Assembly (NCBI GenBank): GCA_900754275.1
Contig: CAAECF010000067.1
Location: forward strand, 1-28,193
DNA: 28,193 bases
Direction of reading: 5' to 3'
Origin: an uncultured Collinsella sp.
Lineage (GTDB): Bacteria > Actinomycetota > Coriobacteriia > Coriobacteriales > Coriobacteriaceae
Positions 25,132 through 28,193 of this stretch are shown in pieces (the first letter of the stretch is position 1; the number at the start of each line of letters is the position of its first letter). Below the pieces are notes generated by a model that saw nothing but the letters and a program-made list of their open reading frames with translations, had not been told where the DNA came from and ran no database searches. Position numbers and translations under genes: made by a program.

Positions 25132-25163
25132 ATCCAGTCATTTGAACACTTTGGAGGTTCACC

Positions 25164-26102
<939 letters not shown>

Positions 26103-26202
26103 AGCTTCTCGTTCTTAGAACGAGTCCAAGGCACGCCGGTCTCCCCTCTCTTCTGGCAGTCTGACCTCATCCCAACAGGATGCCCCACGAGACGTCCGAA
26201 CT

Positions 26203-26211
26203 TGCTACAAT
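26203..26211 (+). promoter_or_regulatory. Extended -10 element upstream of mnmA
   Basis: TGC-TACAAT ends at 26211; no good -35 lies 17 bases before it. Transcription would start near 26218, which is inside the first arm of the next hairpin. It is the only promoter-like element seen between cysK and mnmA. Confidence 0.45.
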
Positions 26212-26215
26212 GTCT

Positions 26216-26254
26216 GCGGCGCGGAACCAGCCTCCCGCGCCGCTTTTCTTTTTT
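26216..26254 (+). terminator. Strong intrinsic terminator just upstream of mnmA
   Basis: GCGGCGCGG (26216-26224) pairs perfectly with CCGCGCCGC (26235-26243) around a 10-base loop, followed by an 11-base T-rich tract (26244-26254). It would end cysK transcription about 150 bases after the stop. Only 29 bases separate the T-tract from the mnmA ATG, and they hold the Shine-Dalgarno AAGGAG and no promoter. So mnmA transcripts must either read through this hairpin or start just before it. An attenuator is therefore possible. Confidence 0.85.
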
Positions 26255-26283
26255 GGCCACATGCCACCAAGGAGAACCTCCTC

Positions 26284-27384
26284 ATGCACAACAAGCGCGT
26301 GCTCGTCGCCATGAGCGGCGGCGTCGATTCCAGCGTGACCGCGTATCTGCTCAAAAGTCAGGGTTACGAATGTGTCGGTGCCACCATGCGCCTCACCTGC
26401 CCCGCGCCCGATCCCGCCACGGGCATGAGTAAGGTCGACCACGACATCGCCGATGCAAAGGCCGTCGCCGAGCGCCTGGGGATACCCCATCACGTGCTCG
26501 ACTTGCAGCAAACCTTCGACCGCAACGTTGTCGAGCGTTTTATGAACGCCTACCAGGAGGGGCTGACGCCCAATCCGTGCATTATCTGCAACCGCCACAT
26601 TAAGTTTGGCGCGCTGCTCGATGCAGCGCTGGACATGGGCTGCGACTACATCGCCACGGGCCATTACGCCAAAACAAGCCAGGCGGCAGACGGCACCTGG
26701 CAGCTGCATCGCGGCGAGGACCCTAAAAAGGACCAAAGCTACTTTTTGTATTCGCTCACGCAGGAGCGCCTGGCGCACACGATCTTTCCGCTGGCAGGCC
26801 TAGACAAAGAGCGCGACGTGCGCCGCATAGCCGCCGAGCAGGGCTTTACCAACGCCCAGAAGGCCGAAAGCGAGGACATCTGCTTTATTCCAGACGGTAA
26901 CTACGCGGGCTATATCGAGCGCCGCTGCGGACATCCCGCTGCACCGGGCGACATTGTGTGGCGCGACGGCAGCGTGGTCGGGCGCCACAACGGCGCGCTG
27001 CGCTACACCATCGGCCAGCGCAAAGGCCTGGGCGTCGCGATGGCGCATCCTGTGTATGTGACGGGCGTCGACGCCGCTAACAACACCGTGCATCTGGGCG
27101 AGGCCGAGGACCTGACGGCCACGGCGCTCACGGCCAACGACTGGATCTGGAGCGCCCCTGCCGACCGCATGGAGGCCGAGCTGGATGCCGGCGGCATCCG
27201 CGTGGGCGCCAAGTACCGCTACCGACAGAAAGACCAGGCAGCGATCCTTACGTGCGGCGAAGACGGGCAAATGTTGCTGACCTTTGACGAGCCGCAGCGC
27301 GCCATCGCCCCCGGCCAAGCCGTTGTAGTCTATCGCGGCGACATCGTCCTGGGCGGCGGCACCGTGACCGGCGCCATCAAATAG
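26284..27384 (+). CDS. mnmA: tRNA-specific 2-thiouridylase MnmA
   Basis: MnmA uses ATP and relayed cysteine sulfur to thiolate uridine 34 of Lys, Glu and Gln tRNAs. The 366-residue protein has the PP-loop SGGVDSS (11-17), the catalytic Cys pair C102 in NPCIICN and C200 in EDICFIP, and the family blocks ATGHYAK, KKDQSYFL and YTIGQRKGLG. These are complete. AAGGAG is about 10 bases upstream. Its link to cysK and the Rrf2 gene suggests shared sulfur regulation, although the sulfur donor IscS is not in the window. The upstream terminator hints at controlled readthrough. Confidence 0.97.
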   Translation: MHNKRVLVAMSGGVDSSVTAYLLKSQGYECVGATMRLTCPAPDPATGMSKVDHDIADAKAVAERLGIPHHVLDLQQTFDRNVVERFMNAYQEGLTPNPCIICNRHIKFGALLDAALDMGCDYIATGHYAKTSQAADGTWQLHRGEDPKKDQSYFLYSLTQERLAHTIFPLAGLDKERDVRRIAAEQGFTNAQKAESEDICFIPDGNYAGYIERRCGHPAAPGDIVWRDGSVVGRHNGALRYTIGQRKGLGVAMAHPVYVTGVDAANNTVHLGEAEDLTATALTANDWIWSAPADRMEAELDAGGIRVGAKYRYRQKDQAAILTCGEDGQMLLTFDEPQRAIAPGQAVVVYRGDIVLGGGTVTGAIK

Positions 27385-27402
27385 CCCCATCCCCTTCATA
27401 AG

Positions 27403-27465
27403 TTGCGGTGAAATAGGGACTGTTTAAGCGTTTAAAACCGCCAAACAGTCCCTATTTCACCGCAA
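27403..27465. repeat. 23-bp perfect inverted repeat (palindromic element)
   Basis: The arms 27403-27425 and 27443-27465 are exact complements of each other, with a 17-base loop containing TTTAAA. The left arm begins TTGCGGTGAAATAGGGACTG. The core GAAATAGGGACTGTTT looks like a dispersed repeat known from Collinsella-like genomes (recall, not searched). It lies between the convergent mnmA and M42 genes and could also act as a terminator hairpin, though no T-tract follows on either side. Confidence 0.9.
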
Positions 27466-27520
27466 GTTAGAGAGGACAGCCTCGGTCGGTACTGCCGTGT
27501 CAGCCGAGGCCGCTGCATCG

Positions 27521-28193
27521 TTAGCGCTGGACGTAGGCGCGAACCAGCTCGAAAGTGTTGCGCACACCGTCGATGTGGCTGCGCTCGTAGTTGTGGCTCG
27601 CGTACACGCCGGGGCCGATCAGACCATGGCGAATGTCGTAGCCGGCCGAGAGCGTGGCCTCGACGTCGGAGCCGTAGTGCGGGTACACATCGATGGCGTA
27701 ATCGAGCTCCAGCTCGCGCGCGATGTTGGACAGCGTGGTTACCAGGTCGTAGTTGTACGGACCGCCCGAATCCTTGGCGCAAATCGAAACCATGCGCTCG
27801 GTGCAGCCCAGGTCGTCACCCACGCAGCCCATGTCCACGCTGATCATCTCACGCGTGTCGGCCGGCACAAAGGCACCGCCGTGGCCGACCTCCTCGTACA
27901 CGGTAAAGAGCAGCGACACCTTGCGCGAAAGCGACACCTCGCCGTCAGCAACGGAACGGGCCAGACCCAGCAGAATCGACGCCGACAGCTTGTCATCCAG
28001 GAAGCGGCTCTTGATGTAGCCGCTCTCCGTCACCGTGGTACGCGGATCCATAGCGATGATGTCGCCCGTCTGAATACCCAGCTCGAGCACATCGTCCTTG
28101 CTGTCAACGTTCTCGTCGAGCAGGATTTCCATGTTCTTCTCGATGGTCTTGACCGGCTCATCGGCCACATGCGCCGAAGGCTCGGTATTGAGG
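27521..28193 (-). CDS. M42-family metallo-aminopeptidase, 3' part (cut by window edge)
   Basis: The frame is open to the right edge (LNTEPSAH precedes the GTG at 28168), so the N-terminus lies outside the window. The visible 224 residues include SRFLDDKLSA (bridging Asp), YEEVGHGGA (catalytic Glu and metal Glu), SVDMG (metal Asp) and the final SHNYERSHIDG with the metal His. These are the M42 (FrvX/glutamyl aminopeptidase-like) signatures, a two-metal enzyme that trims peptides in the cytoplasm, usually as a dodecamer. The motif order and spacing are normal and no break is visible. Its TAA stop is 56 bases from the palindromic repeat. Confidence 0.92.
   Translation of the reverse strand, partial: LNTEPSAHVADEPVKTIEKNMEILLDENVDSKDDVLELGIQTGDIIAMDPRTTVTESGYIKSRFLDDKLSASILLGLARSVADGEVSLSRKVSLLFTVYEEVGHGGAFVPADTREMISVDMGCVGDDLGCTERMVSICAKDSGGPYNYDLVTTLSNIARELELDYAIDVYPHYGSDVEATLSAGYDIRHGLIGPGVYASHNYERSHIDGVRNTFELVRAYVQR

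Noticed and set aside
25063..25163. T-box or known riboswitch in the cysK leader
   Set aside because: No T-box core (GGGTGG...CCGCG-like) or terminator follows; the leader is only about 100 bases.

Overview
The window looks like core chromosome of a high-GC gut actinobacterium of class Coriobacteriia, most likely Collinsella or a close relative. The basis is GC-rich coding sequence throughout, the ruvC-ruvA-ruvB order, a DnaE with an unusual fingers motif, AddAB-like rather than RecBCD-like recombination genes, a DUF3284-type gene, a superoxide reductase that fits an anaerobe, and a long palindromic repeat after mnmA. Assignment to genus is by recognition, not by a search.

Layout. Positions 1-85 look like the right end of an IS3-family (IS150-like) insertion sequence, downstream of fhs. 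Nearly everything from 129 to 23652 is on the minus strand. Read in the direction of transcription (right to left), this half carries yerC (TrpR-like regulator) with an intrinsic terminator; an addB-addA pair; a frameshifted DUF3284 gene; an AT-rich island with an MFS transporter and a small overlapping ORF; dnaE with a SWIM/SNF2 helicase 28 bases behind it; a superoxide reductase; a 661-residue NAD-synthetase-like protein whose two active sites both look destroyed; ruvCAB behind a LexA-type box; and fhs. The right end is mixed: a small holin-like membrane protein (+), an Rrf2 regulator (-) divergent from cysK (+), mnmA (+), and the 3' part of an M42 aminopeptidase gene (-).

How the genes work together. 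DNA replication and repair dominate: DnaE, AddAB, RuvCAB and an SNF2 ATPase. The ruv promoter has a box that would place the Holliday-junction machinery under SOS control. The Rrf2-cysK-mnmA group links a cysteine-bearing regulator to cysteine synthesis and to tRNA thiolation, which uses cysteine-derived sulfur. Fhs feeds one-carbon units to folate.

Most notable items: the NAD-synthetase-like pseudoenzyme; a strong intrinsic terminator immediately upstream of mnmA that leaves no room for a separate downstream promoter; hairpins that begin at the predicted transcription start of several genes, including one that would cover the fhs ribosome-binding site; a 23-bp perfect palindrome; and an 18-bp tandem repeat inside addB.
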